From: a virus
DNA length: 37,917 bases
Virus record (IMG/VR): IMGVR_UViG_3300005542_000014
Location: 1-37,917 of that record
Strand: one strand, 5' to 3'
A model generated the notes under the pieces. It was not told the origin of the DNA. It searched no databases and was given only the letters and a program-made list of their open reading frames with translations. Numbering within the stretch: position 1 is the first letter of the stretch; every line of letters begins with the position of its first letter. The position numbers were made by a program, and so were the translations under genes. Positions 14,193 through 21,568 of this stretch are shown here, piece by piece.

Positions 14193-15821
14193 ATGACGAC
14201 CGAAACCAAGCCGACAATCAGTCGCGGCAAAAAGGTTGCCGACGACGTATCCTCGTTGCTGCGCTCGCGCGCGCCGCTGTTGTGGATCATCACACGCGAG
14301 GAAGCTCGCGTCGAAAGCTATCTGGCCGAAGCCGCGAAGGCGGCCGGCTACCCCGTCAACTTTTGGGATATTGCGCAGGGCGTCACGAACCTGTCCGGCG
14401 TCGTCCAGAAGAACGTTGGCTCAGCCGACATTGACGAGACGCTGACGGCCATCAAGGCGCGCGCTGAGACGGGCACCGACCGCGGCGCCTGGATATTGCG
14501 CGATCTGCCGGTCTGGATTAGCGGACCCGGCGGCGCCAAGACACTTCGCCAACTCCGCAACCTTGCTCGGCTGCTTCCCGGCGTCGAGCGCGAGCGCGCA
14601 CAGTCTGTGATCGTGCTCACACCGAGCGGCGAAATCCCGCCCGAGCTTTCCGGCCATGCCACGGTCATCGAATGGCCGCTGCCGGATCGCACCGAGATTG
14701 CCGGCGTGCTCGACTCGGCTATTGCCGTGCTGCCGGAATTCAAGAAGGACGGCAAGACGCCGCTGCGCGCAGCCGCGGCACCGGAAGATGTACGCGAGGC
14801 GGCCATCGACGCCGCGATTGGTCTGAGCGGCGAGGAAGCCGCGGCGTGCTTCGCCCGGTCGCTTGTCGAGAGCAACAAGATCGACCCGGTTTTGATCGCG
14901 AACGAGAAGAAGCGGGTGATCGCACGCGAGCGCGTCCTGGAATGGTATGACCCGCTCCCCGGCGGCATGGATGCGGTCGGCGGTCTGGAAAACCTCAAAG
15001 CGTGGCTCAAGTCGCGCACAAGCGCCTACAGTCCGGCGGCTCGCGCCTATGGCCTGCCGGCGCCGAAGGGTACGTTCATCGCGGGTGTGTCCGGTTGCGG
15101 CAAGTCGCTCACCGCGAAGGCCATCGCGACGAATTGGCAAGTGCCGTTGCTCAAGCTCGACCTAAATGCGCTCAAGGGTAAGTTCGTCGGCGAGAGCGAA
15201 GGCAACCTGCGCAAAGTGTTCCGCGTCATCGAAGCCATCGGCCGCTGTGTCGTGTGGATCGACGAAATCGAGAAGGCGTTGGCCGGCGCAACTGGCGGCG
15301 CGTCCGCGGACGGCGGCGTATCTGCCGACGCACTCGGCTCGATCTTGACCTGGATGCAAGAGCGCAAAGGCGAGGCGTTCGTGATTGCCACGGCGAACAG
15401 CATCGAAACGCTGCCGCCGGAATTGCTCCGCAAAGGCCGATGGGACGAGTTGTGGTTCGTCGATCTGCCGAACGTCCAGGAAAGCATTGCGGTGCTCAAG
15501 GCGGCGCTTGTCGTACACGGCCGCGGCACGGTGAAGATCGACCATGCGGCGGTTGTCGAGCATTGCAAGACGTTCACCGGATCGGAAATCGCAGCCATCG
15601 TGCCCGACGCTTTGTTCGCGGCGTTCGATGACATGGGCCGTGAAATCACGACCGAAGATTTGGTGACTGCCGCGAAGGCTGTGACGCCGCTCGCCAAGAC
15701 GGCCGAACAAAAGATCAAGTCGCTTCGCGATTGGGCCGCTGGCCGCGCCCGTTCGGCGACGGCGGCAGTGGTCGAGGAAAAGACTGCCCGTCGCGGTCGC
15801 AACCTGGACCTTGCTGACTAA
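14193..15821 (+). CDS. AAA+ ATPase, Ycf46-like
   Basis: 542 residues. The N-terminal half (APLLWIITREEARVESYL, ILRDLPVWISG) resembles Ycf46-type AAA+ proteins of plastids and cyanobacteria. The ATPase domain has Walker A GVSGCGKS (298-305), Walker B CVVWIDEIEKAL near 355, sensor 1 VIATANSIETLPPE near 398, and an arginine-finger region LRKGRWDELWF near 413. All look intact. The phage role is unknown; remodelling of DNA or protein complexes is likely. It is the first of four consecutive genes that are each preceded by strong hairpins or palindromes. The SD is CGGAG. Confidence 0.85.
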   Translation: MTTETKPTISRGKKVADDVSSLLRSRAPLLWIITREEARVESYLAEAAKAAGYPVNFWDIAQGVTNLSGVVQKNVGSADIDETLTAIKARAETGTDRGAWILRDLPVWISGPGGAKTLRQLRNLARLLPGVERERAQSVIVLTPSGEIPPELSGHATVIEWPLPDRTEIAGVLDSAIAVLPEFKKDGKTPLRAAAAPEDVREAAIDAAIGLSGEEAAACFARSLVESNKIDPVLIANEKKRVIARERVLEWYDPLPGGMDAVGGLENLKAWLKSRTSAYSPAARAYGLPAPKGTFIAGVSGCGKSLTAKAIATNWQVPLLKLDLNALKGKFVGESEGNLRKVFRVIEAIGRCVVWIDEIEKALAGATGGASADGGVSADALGSILTWMQERKGEAFVIATANSIETLPPELLRKGRWDELWFVDLPNVQESIAVLKAALVVHGRGTVKIDHAAVVEHCKTFTGSEIAAIVPDALFAAFDDMGREITTEDLVTAAKAVTPLAKTAEQKIKSLRDWAAGRARSATAAVVEEKTARRGRNLDLAD

Positions 15822-15831
15822 TCGTTAACCA

Positions 15832-15866
15832 CTGTCGGCGATTGCTCAGCAAGCGGTCGCCGACAG
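15832..15866 (+). terminator. 10-bp perfect stem between the AAA+ gene and the next gene
   Basis: CTGTCGGCGA (15832-15841) pairs perfectly with TCGCCGACAG (15857-15866), and the loop holds a second small stem TTGCT/AGCAA. GTTAACCAC immediately precedes it. No T-run follows, so factor-dependent termination, RNA processing or protein binding are all possible. Confidence 0.5.
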
Positions 15867-15912
15867 TGCTATATCAGATGTACTACCAGCACAAACACCG
15901 GAGAACATCCAA

Positions 15913-16659
15913 ATGACTACCAACGTCACTGCTACCACGATCCGTCCCGGCATCCTCGTCGCTCTGCGCACGTCGGTTACCGGCAACGTCAAGTACGCGA
16001 AGCGCGTCATCGAGGCCGGCCGCACGACCGAAGAAGGCGTGCACGTCGCGGAATGGGAAACCACCCGCACCATCATCGACCGCGCCGAACATGAGCGTGC
16101 CGTCAAGGTTCGCTCGGAAGCTCGCGGTTATCTGACTAAGGTCTGTATCGCCTCTGCGTTCGGGCTGCTTTGCCCGGAAGCCGACTCGCCGGACTTGCTC
16201 GCCGCACTCGCCAAGGCGAAGGCCCTCTGCGCCGAGTTTAACAAAACCTCGACCGTTACTACCGTCTCTTTCAACGCGCTCATGGGCCGCGTCGCCCAAG
16301 ATGACGTTGAAGCGATCAAGGCGATTAGCGCCGAGGTTCGCGATCTGCTTTCCGACATGGAGGAAGGCGTCCGCAATCTCGACGTTGAACGTATCCGCAA
16401 GGCGGCGACCGAAGCCACGCAAATCGGACAGATGCTTTCTCCCGACGCGCAGGCTCGGTTGCAAGTCGCCATCGCCGCGGCTCGCGGTACGGCCAAGGAA
16501 ATCGTCAAGGCTGGCGAGCAAGCTGCCGTCGAAATCGACCGGGCCACGCTCCGCAAACTCACCGAGGCGCGCACCGCGTTCCTCGACCTGGACGATGCGG
16601 TCGCGGTTGACCAGCCGGCCGCGCTCACCGGCCGTGGCGTCGATCTGAAAGCCGACTAA
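15913..16659 (+). CDS. hypothetical helical protein, partner of the AAA+ ATPase?
   Basis: 248 residues. The first ~55 are beta-like (RPGILVALRTSVTGNVKYAK, VAEWETTRTII). The rest is helical with repeated acidic/basic stretches (VEAIKAISAEVRDLLSDMEE, RIRKAATEATQIGQML, AAARGTAKEIVKAGEQAA). No family is recognised. It has its own leader CACCGGAGAACATCC, matching the AAA+ and 17734 leaders, and its position suggests it works with the ATPase, perhaps as substrate adaptor. Confidence 0.7.
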   Translation: MTTNVTATTIRPGILVALRTSVTGNVKYAKRVIEAGRTTEEGVHVAEWETTRTIIDRAEHERAVKVRSEARGYLTKVCIASAFGLLCPEADSPDLLAALAKAKALCAEFNKTSTVTTVSFNALMGRVAQDDVEAIKAISAEVRDLLSDMEEGVRNLDVERIRKAATEATQIGQMLSPDAQARLQVAIAAARGTAKEIVKAGEQAAVEIDRATLRKLTEARTAFLDLDDAVAVDQPAALTGRGVDLKAD

Positions 16660-16666
16660 CGTGTCA

Positions 16667-16694
16667 TCGGTGGCGGTCTATAGACCGCCACCGA
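16667..16694. repeat. 28-bp perfect palindrome
   Basis: Left arm TCGGTGGCGGTCTA, right arm TAGACCGCCACCGA, with no mismatch. It sits 7 bases after the previous stop and 20 before the next ATG. Candidate protein-binding site (dimer operator) or very stable mRNA hairpin. Confidence 0.7.
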
Positions 16695-16714
16695 CCACAT
16701 CGGGAGAACAGCAC

Positions 16715-17056
16715 ATGCCATGCGATACAGTACGACGCCGCGGACAGACCCTCACCGTGCGAAAGCAGGAAGTGCGGTCGGTCATCGAGACGGTTGACCA
16801 GGGCTTAGGCCGCGGTCGCATCAAGGCGGTGGTTGACAAGAAAACCGGCGCCATCGCATTCTCTGGCCTGACGAACGAGGAACGTGACGACGTGACCGAC
16901 GCTTGCGTATATCGCTCGATCATGAAAACCGGCTCGGCGCTCGCGCGCCACATGATCGTCAAGGCCGAACAATTCGCCGGTCGCACGGTCGATCAAAAGT
17001 CCGTCGCCCAAGGCATCCATTCGCACGACGGCGGCGAGACATGGGGGAAGGACTAA
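16715..17056 (+). CDS. conserved hypothetical phage protein (MPCDT family)
   Basis: 113 residues. It starts MPCDTVRRRGQTLTVRKQEV and has VDKKTGAIAFSGLTNEERD, DACVYRSIMKTGSALAR and ending IHSHDGGETWGKD. I recall this pattern from uncharacterised proteins in phages and mobile elements that lie near AAA+ ATPases, but no function is known. The ATG at 16715 is chosen for the GGGAGAAC SD; the upstream in-frame GTG start would begin inside the palindrome region. Confidence 0.65.
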   Translation: MPCDTVRRRGQTLTVRKQEVRSVIETVDQGLGRGRIKAVVDKKTGAIAFSGLTNEERDDVTDACVYRSIMKTGSALARHMIVKAEQFAGRTVDQKSVAQGIHSHDGGETWGKD

Positions 17057-17304
17057 TGCCGAAACCTTACGTGCGCAGCTTGGAATTGACCGACGAGATA
17101 CCGCAAGCGGATGGCTCGACCCTTTGGCGCCTACAGTTCACGCCGAAAGCTCTCGCCGCCGCGATGAATATGGACCGTACTGCGCAACGGTCGATCCTCG
17201 CTCGCCGGCTACAGCCTCGTCCGGTCCAGGTCGAGTCGCGCCGCGAATATGATACCGATGACCCGATGGCGGAAGCTGCCGCCGCGCGTCACGGGTGGGC
17301 CTAA
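17056..17304 (+). CDS. small hypothetical protein
   Basis: 82 residues starting PKPYVRSLELTDEIPQADGS, then LWRLQFTPKALAAAMNMDRT and a basic/acidic end. No family recognised. The ATG shares one base with the previous stop (TAATG), so it is coupled to the MPCDT gene. A stack of hairpins starts right behind its stop. Confidence 0.6.
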   Translation: MPKPYVRSLELTDEIPQADGSTLWRLQFTPKALAAAMNMDRTAQRSILARRLQPRPVQVESRREYDTDDPMAEAAAARHGWA

Positions 17305-17326
17305 ACCCGGTCCTCTCCAACCGGGT
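17305..17326 (+). terminator. hairpin 1 of a five-hairpin stack
   Basis: ACCCGGT-CCTCTCCA-ACCGGGT, a perfect 7-bp stem starting one base after the stop codon. It is followed by CTTGC, not a T-run. Confidence 0.5.
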
Positions 17327-17329
17327 CTT

Positions 17330-17350
17330 GCGTGGGTGAGTTGCCCACGC
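17330..17350 (+). terminator. hairpin 2 of a five-hairpin stack
   Basis: GCGTGGG-TGAGTTG-CCCACGC, a perfect 7-bp stem three bases after hairpin 1. Confidence 0.5.
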
Positions 17351-17351
17351 C

Positions 17352-17381
17352 GCGCCGGGGCGGGTGCTGCCGCCCCGGCGC
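17352..17381 (+). terminator. hairpin 3 of a five-hairpin stack, very stable
   Basis: GCGCCGGGGCGG-GTGCTG-CCGCCCCGGCGC, a perfect 12-bp stem of almost only G-C pairs, one base after hairpin 2. It would stall polymerase or exonucleases and is the strongest structure in the left arm. Confidence 0.6.
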
Positions 17382-17387
17382 CACCTA

Positions 17388-17416
17388 TTGACAACATCCC
17401 TGCGATCCTCCATTAA
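17388..17416 (+). promoter_or_regulatory. possible promoter between hairpins 3 and 4
   Basis: TTGACA at 17388-17393 and CATTAA at 17411-17416 with 17 bases between. The -35 is perfect and the -10 weak. It would restart transcription for the Cys-rich and DUF5664 genes after the hairpin stack. Confidence 0.35.
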
Positions 17417-17421
17417 CCGCC

Positions 17422-17491
17422 GATGCTCGACCACACGGCACGCGCCGTGCACAGCATCCCAATGCAGCCAGTCGGGGCGATAGGCTGGCTG
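17422..17491 (+). other. hairpins 4 and 5: structured leader RNA candidate
   Basis: Hairpin 4 has nested arms GATGCT/AGCATC (17422-17427, 17453-17458) and CACGGC/GCCGTG (17434-17439, 17444-17449). Hairpin 5 has CAGCCAG/CTGGCTG (17465-17471, 17485-17491). Together with the possible promoter in front and the GGAG-ATG behind, this would be a folded 5' leader. It matches no riboswitch class I know. Confidence 0.4.
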
Positions 17492-17513
17492 ACTTTCATT
17501 CGCGGAGTCCTCC

Positions 17514-17762
17514 ATGACGTGCGCGTACACGCCTTGCCGCTGCGCCGAGACAATGGGCAATGATTTTTGGTTTTTGCCGACCGGCCGCTGTCTGTACGAG
17601 CGCGACATTCCGCCGCTACCAACCGAAACATCCGCGCGTGACAATTTTTGCTCGCTAGGGCACGACTGTCTGTGCGACCGCACGGCCGGCGCAACTCCCC
17701 ATGCCGGTTGCCCCCACCATCGGAGAACGATCCATGTCCAGCCCCAACCCCAACCGACGTGA
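17514..17762 (+). CDS. Cys-rich small protein with two CxC motifs
   Basis: 82 residues. Cysteines sit as C3-x4-C8-x-C10 and C46-x5-C52-x-C54, two similar clusters separated by a hydrophobic stretch NDFWFLPTGRC. This could bind zinc. The last 30 bases overlap the DUF5664 gene start, and the C-terminal residues (HHRRTIHVQPQPQPT) look unstructured. A GGAG precedes the ATG. No family recognised. Confidence 0.45.
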   Translation: MTCAYTPCRCAETMGNDFWFLPTGRCLYERDIPPLPTETSARDNFCSLGHDCLCDRTAGATPHAGCPHHRRTIHVQPQPQPT

Positions 17763-18195
17763 CGCCGAAACAGTGCCGGTCAAAGATACCGGCGTGCTTC
17801 GTAGCTTCTCGACCGGAGCGACGCGCGACACAGCCGCCGGCAAACACGACTACGACGGTTTCATTTCGCCGCTCGTCCTTGAGGCGTTCGGCACATACAT
17901 GGACTTCAATCGGTTGCTGCCGGACGGCTCGACTCGCGAAAGCGACAATTGGCAGAAGGGCATCCCGTTGCCGGTGTACGTGAAGTCGGGCTGGCGCCAT
18001 TTCGTCGATTGGTGGCGCGAGCACCGCGGCTATCTTTCGCATGAGGGTGTCGTGTGGGCGCTCTGCGGTTTGCTGTTCAACGTCAACGGCTATCTGCACG
18101 AATATCTCAAGGCGCATCCGGGTGCGCTTGCCGAAGCTCTCGACCGTGCAAATGAGCGACGCGCACAGGACCCGCGTTTCAAGAAGGATAAGTGA
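17734..18195 (+). CDS. DUF5664 dATP/dGTP diphosphohydrolase-like protein
   Basis: 153 residues. STGATRDTAAGKHDYDGF (residues 26-43), SPLVLEAFGTYM, DNWQKGIPLPVYVKSGWRHF and VDWWREHRG follow the phage DUF5664 family, named for the dATP/dGTP diphosphohydrolase N-terminal domain found in MazZ of Z-genome cyanophage S-2L. Such enzymes turn purine dNTPs into dNMPs. The acidic/His residues expected of a MazG-type site are plausible but I cannot map them. The ATG at 17734 is chosen for CGGAGAAC before it. Confidence 0.75.
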   Translation: MSSPNPNRRDAETVPVKDTGVLRSFSTGATRDTAAGKHDYDGFISPLVLEAFGTYMDFNRLLPDGSTRESDNWQKGIPLPVYVKSGWRHFVDWWREHRGYLSHEGVVWALCGLLFNVNGYLHEYLKAHPGALAEALDRANERRAQDPRFKKDK

Positions 18196-18587
18196 TGGCT
18201 GTTCCCCCGCGAAAGAGGCGCAAAGCTCCGGGTGACGAGGATGGCGGCGTGCGTGTCGAGCGCGCGTCCGACAAACCGCGTCGCGCTCCATCTATTTCCG
18301 GCGAGACGACATGGCTCAATCCGCGCGAGCCATTGCCCGACTCGGTGACCAGGAAGTTGCTCGACGCGGGTAGTGCAGCCGACGCCACCAAGCCGAAGTC
18401 ATCACTGATCGAAGCGGCAGTATTGGCGGCGACCGGCATGAGGTTGGAAGATGTGCCGGACGAACAGCGTGGTGATCCGGCTTTCAATCAGGTACTCGCC
18501 GCCGTCATCATCGCACAGGCACTCGACCGGCTTGGCGCGAAATTGATCGACGCCGCGGCGGTGAGCCGCTATCGCAGTGGCCCGTGA
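18195..18587 (+). CDS. hypothetical protein
   Basis: 130 residues. The N-terminal third is very basic and disordered-looking (AVPPRKRRKAPGDEDG); the rest is helical (LIEAAVLAATGMRLEDVPDE, FNQVLAAVIIAQALDRLGAK). No family is recognised. TGATG coupling to the previous gene and an 11-base overlap with the next suggest one mRNA. Confidence 0.6.
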   Translation: MAVPPRKRRKAPGDEDGGVRVERASDKPRRAPSISGETTWLNPREPLPDSVTRKLLDAGSAADATKPKSSLIEAAVLAATGMRLEDVPDEQRGDPAFNQVLAAVIIAQALDRLGAKLIDAAAVSRYRSGP

Positions 18588-19035
18588 AAGCTCATTGTGG
18601 GGCCGGCTTCGCAATACCGGCGTCCCCGAGCTAAGAGAGCGGGGTTATGGTGTCGATGTGCAGCGTATCGAGAACGCAGCCGCCGCCGGCCACCCCGACG
18701 TTGAAGGCTTCCTCACCGATCCGTTTGAAGCGGCCGGCGAACAGTTTTGGATCGAGTTAAAGTCCAACGACCGCCCTGTTCGGCTTTCGACGCCGATCCA
18801 TCCTAAGACGCGCGACTCGCAATCCATCTGGCACCGCACTCGCGCAGAAGCGGGTTGCCGCTGTCATTGGGTCCTGCTACAAGTCGGCAGTGGTCACCGG
18901 GCCTGCCTGTACTTGATCCCCGGAAGCCTGTATGACAAGATCGAGGCTACCGAGAGTGACCTTGCTTCAATGAGCGTCGTGTCCCCTGACGCTTCGCCGG
19001 CCGAAGTTCTAATAAGAGCCGCACGCGGATGGTGA
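18577..19035 (+). CDS. VRR-NUC-like PD-(D/E)XK nuclease
   Basis: 152 residues, GTG start. VDVQRIENAAAAGHPDVEGF gives the catalytic Asp (D41) and FWIELKSND gives E60-x-K62, the PD-(D/E)XK triad. The layout fits the VRR-NUC/phage DUF-type nucleases that act on branched or damaged DNA. The region after residue 95 (HWVLLQVGSGHRACLYLIPG) is the usual closing strand pair. It is the second small nuclease of the window (other at 13590). Confidence 0.7.
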   Translation: MARESSLWGRLRNTGVPELRERGYGVDVQRIENAAAAGHPDVEGFLTDPFEAAGEQFWIELKSNDRPVRLSTPIHPKTRDSQSIWHRTRAEAGCRCHWVLLQVGSGHRACLYLIPGSLYDKIEATESDLASMSVVSPDASPAEVLIRAARGW

Positions 19036-19038
19036 GAC

Positions 19039-19398
19039 ATGAGCAAATCGAAAGCCGATCTGCCTTCGACTCCTACTGATCCCGCGCTCGCGCGTAAATG
19101 GCGCAGCGTGATGTTCGGCCACCGCAAGGGCGAAACCATCCACGATTTTGCAGCCGCCATGGTGCAACTTGTGCACATGCTCGATGCTGACGGCCGCGAC
19201 ATTGGCTTCGACTACGAATACATCCGCGAGGCGATCCTTCGTCGCTTCCCGAAAGTCAAGGTGGGCGGCCCGCACAAGGGCCAGCCGACTAAGATGCCGT
19301 ACAAAGAGCTTCAAAAAATTACAGGCGAGTTGAACCGGAAGGGCGTCAAGCTCCCATTTCGGCCGCGGCGAAAAGTTAAAAAGAAACTCCGACCTTGA
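19039..19398 (+). CDS. hypothetical protein with basic tail
   Basis: 119 residues. ETIHDFAAAMVQLVHMLD and FDYEYIREAILRRFPKVKVG are helical, then a Lys/Arg-rich end (FRPRRKVKKKLRP). It may bind nucleic acid. No family is recognised. It starts three bases after the previous stop. Confidence 0.6.
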   Translation: MSKSKADLPSTPTDPALARKWRSVMFGHRKGETIHDFAAAMVQLVHMLDADGRDIGFDYEYIREAILRRFPKVKVGGPHKGQPTKMPYKELQKITGELNRKGVKLPFRPRRKVKKKLRP

Positions 19399-19781
19399 CC
19401 AGCAAACGTATGTCCGCTACCAAGCGGCGAGAAAATCATCGCGTCGCTCAAGCGCGGTATTCACGAACAAAAGCCGGACGCGCCACCAAGGCGCGCTACG
19501 CGCGAAAAGAAAAAGGACGCGCGGCCCAAATCAAATACAACAGGTCCCCGAAAGGCTCGGCTCGACGATGGCGGTATCAGCAATCGCGAAAATATCTTGA
19601 AGTGAAACGTCGTTACCAAAAATCCCCCAAGGGGCAAGAGACAGATTGGAGTTATCGCCATGGCCGCACCCGTCAAGAAGATCGAAGATCAACTCCGCGA
19701 TGCCAACGAAATCATCCGAAGCAAAAATCGAGAACTGATCGGGCTGCGCCGCGACCTAAACCGCCGATCTGCCGAGCATGA
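19395..19781 (+). CDS. very basic tandem-repeat protein
   Basis: 128 residues from TTG overlapping the previous stop; an ATG at 19410 is the alternative start. The first 70 residues hold about four or five repeats of 12-14 residues with the pattern Arg/Lys-Tyr-x-Arg/Lys-x-x-Lys-Gly-x-Ala (ARYSRTKAGRATK, ARYARKEKGRAAQ, IKYNRSPKGSARR, RRYQKSPKGQE). A Lys/Arg/Tyr repeat suggests DNA or RNA binding. The last 122 bases overlap the metallophosphoesterase gene in another frame. Confidence 0.55.
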   Translation: MTSKRMSATKRRENHRVAQARYSRTKAGRATKARYARKEKGRAAQIKYNRSPKGSARRWRYQQSRKYLEVKRRYQKSPKGQETDWSYRHGRTRQEDRRSTPRCQRNHPKQKSRTDRAAPRPKPPICRA

Positions 19782-20799
19782 GACAGCCGAGAAGGTGCGC
19801 CGCGAAATCTTCAACATCGCCGAGTATTCTCCCGAGCCGCCGACATGGCTCACGCGAGAGCCGGGCAAAGGCACGACGGGCATCCCGATCATCTGTCTGA
19901 ATGACTGGCATTGGGGCGAAACGGTCGATCCCGATCAAGTCGGCGGCATCAACAAGTTCAACCGTCTGATCGCGCGGCAACGAGTCCATACGCTGTTCGA
20001 CACCGTGAACGATCTTTGTTTCAACCACATGGTCAATCCGAAATACCCCGGCGCCGTCGTCACCATTCTCGGCGACATGATTACCGGCTGCATCCATGAC
20101 GATCTGGCGATGACCAACGATGGTCCTCTCACCATTTCTCTCGTCGAAGTCGAGAACCACATCATCGCGCTGTTGCAGGGATGGGCCGACAAGTTCGGCA
20201 AGCTCGCGGTCATCTGTGTGCCGGGCAACCACGGCCGCAACACGACAAAGCCTCGCAACGCGAACAAAGTCTATGAGTCATACGAGTGGCTGGTCTATTG
20301 CCACATCGAAAAGTTCTTCCGCAACGACCCGCGTGTGAGCGTGTATGTGCCGAACGAGGTTGACGCGCACTTCTCGGTGTTCGGTCATCGCTTCATGGCG
20401 ACTCACGGCGACACGCTCGGTGTCAAGGGCGGCGACGGCTTCATTGGTGCGCTTGGCCCAATCTCGCGCGGCACGCTCAAGGTCGGCGCTCAGCAACGAT
20501 CCGCCGGCAAGGATTTCGACACGCTTATCATCGGGCACTATCACATCTATGTTCCGCGCGGCGACGCTGCCCCGGTTCTTGTCAGCCCGTGTTTGATCGG
20601 CCACAGCATGTACGCCCATCTTCAACTGCGCGTCCGCGCCTCGCGGCCGGCACAGGCGCTCTCATTCGTTCACCATAAGCACGGCTTCACGGCGCAGTGG
20701 CCGATGTACCTTGACAAGAAGCCGCAAGCTCTCAAGAATGCGCCGTGGTTCACATGGGAGGGCGGTCGCATCAATCGCGATCTAGGACTCGACGCATGA
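19660..20799 (+). CDS. calcineurin-like metallophosphoesterase
   Basis: 379 residues. A coiled-coil N-terminus (to ~50) is followed by the metal motifs: D-x-H in CLNDWHWGE (82/84), GDMITG (138-139), GNHGR (189-191), ATHGD near 248 and IIGHYHIY near 290. These are the five blocks of calcineurin-like phosphoesterases. Phage members of this length may act on nucleic acids or nucleotides, in the way of SbcD/Mre11, but no SbcC partner is seen. GGAG precedes the ATG. Confidence 0.85.
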   Translation: MAAPVKKIEDQLRDANEIIRSKNRELIGLRRDLNRRSAEHETAEKVRREIFNIAEYSPEPPTWLTREPGKGTTGIPIICLNDWHWGETVDPDQVGGINKFNRLIARQRVHTLFDTVNDLCFNHMVNPKYPGAVVTILGDMITGCIHDDLAMTNDGPLTISLVEVENHIIALLQGWADKFGKLAVICVPGNHGRNTTKPRNANKVYESYEWLVYCHIEKFFRNDPRVSVYVPNEVDAHFSVFGHRFMATHGDTLGVKGGDGFIGALGPISRGTLKVGAQQRSAGKDFDTLIIGHYHIYVPRGDAAPVLVSPCLIGHSMYAHLQLRVRASRPAQALSFVHHKHGFTAQWPMYLDKKPQALKNAPWFTWEGGRINRDLGLDA

Positions 20800-20951
20800 T
20801 AATCGACGCGCGGCTCACTGAGGATGATCTTCGAGCGACGATCTTATCGGTGCTTCGGAAAGCGCCGGATACGGTGCCAATGCCAGTGCTCTTACGGGAC
20901 CTGACCGCGGCGGTGAAGCTCGCGCTCGAAACCGGAGAGCCGCCGAAATGA
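20796..20951 (+). CDS. 51-residue hypothetical protein
   Basis: IIDARLTEDDLRATILSVLR and MPVLLRDLTAAVKLALETGE, two amphipathic helices. Start ATGA-coupled to the phosphoesterase and stop ATGA-coupled to the next gene. No family recognised. Confidence 0.6.
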   Translation: MIIDARLTEDDLRATILSVLRKAPDTVPMPVLLRDLTAAVKLALETGEPPK

Positions 20952-21568
20952 ATGCTCTTGGTTTCACGGTAACGCGCACTCAGTCGCGCCCCGGCGGTCA
21001 TCGGTGCGGAGTGATCCACATCCGCGCTGAGAACCAAGAACTTCTCACGCGCCTATTCGTTCGCCTCCAAGAATTTTACGAGTCGCCGGTCGGTAGTATT
21101 CGCGGTCACCACTTCACTCTGCCCGAGCTTGAGCGCGTATATGTTCCGCGCCATGAGAAGGATCGCGGCACCGGCAAGTTTACTTATTACACCGACTGGC
21201 ACGGCTACAATGTGCCCGGCACGGTGATCGACAACTTCTTCGCGATGTTCTCCGATCTGACGGATGGTGAGAAGTGGTTGCGCGAAGTGACGCGCGGCTA
21301 CGACTCGTACTATTTGATCGGCTCGCATGACGGCGGCGATCCGAATGAGGACGCGCTCGATCATGAGCTTGTACACGCGACCTACTATCTTGATGACAGC
21401 TACCGGGCAGTGGTGCACCGACAAATTGACCTATTCCATGCGACTACGGACTTGGAATGGTGGGCGGTTAAAACCGGCGATCTTCCGCTCGCCATCGCTC
21501 TGTCGCGCGAGGCCAAGCCGTTTCGGTCCCTCGCCGCCGCGTATCGAACCAAGGAAAGATGGCTATGA
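20948..21568 (+). CDS. HExxH protein, putative zinc-dependent hydrolase
   Basis: 206 residues. The motif DALDHELVHATYYLDD carries H139, E140 and H143, the gluzincin-like HExxH signature. HExxHALYYL-type phage proteins exist with no known substrate. N-terminal part: TRTQSRPGGHRCGVIHI, HHFTLPELERVY. A third ligand may be D150 or E174, which I cannot fix from sequence. Protease activity is inferred only from the motif. Coupled by ATGA at both ends. Confidence 0.6.
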   Translation: MNALGFTVTRTQSRPGGHRCGVIHIRAENQELLTRLFVRLQEFYESPVGSIRGHHFTLPELERVYVPRHEKDRGTGKFTYYTDWHGYNVPGTVIDNFFAMFSDLTDGEKWLREVTRGYDSYYLIGSHDGGDPNEDALDHELVHATYYLDDSYRAVVHRQIDLFHATTDLEWWAVKTGDLPLAIALSREAKPFRSLAAAYRTKERWL

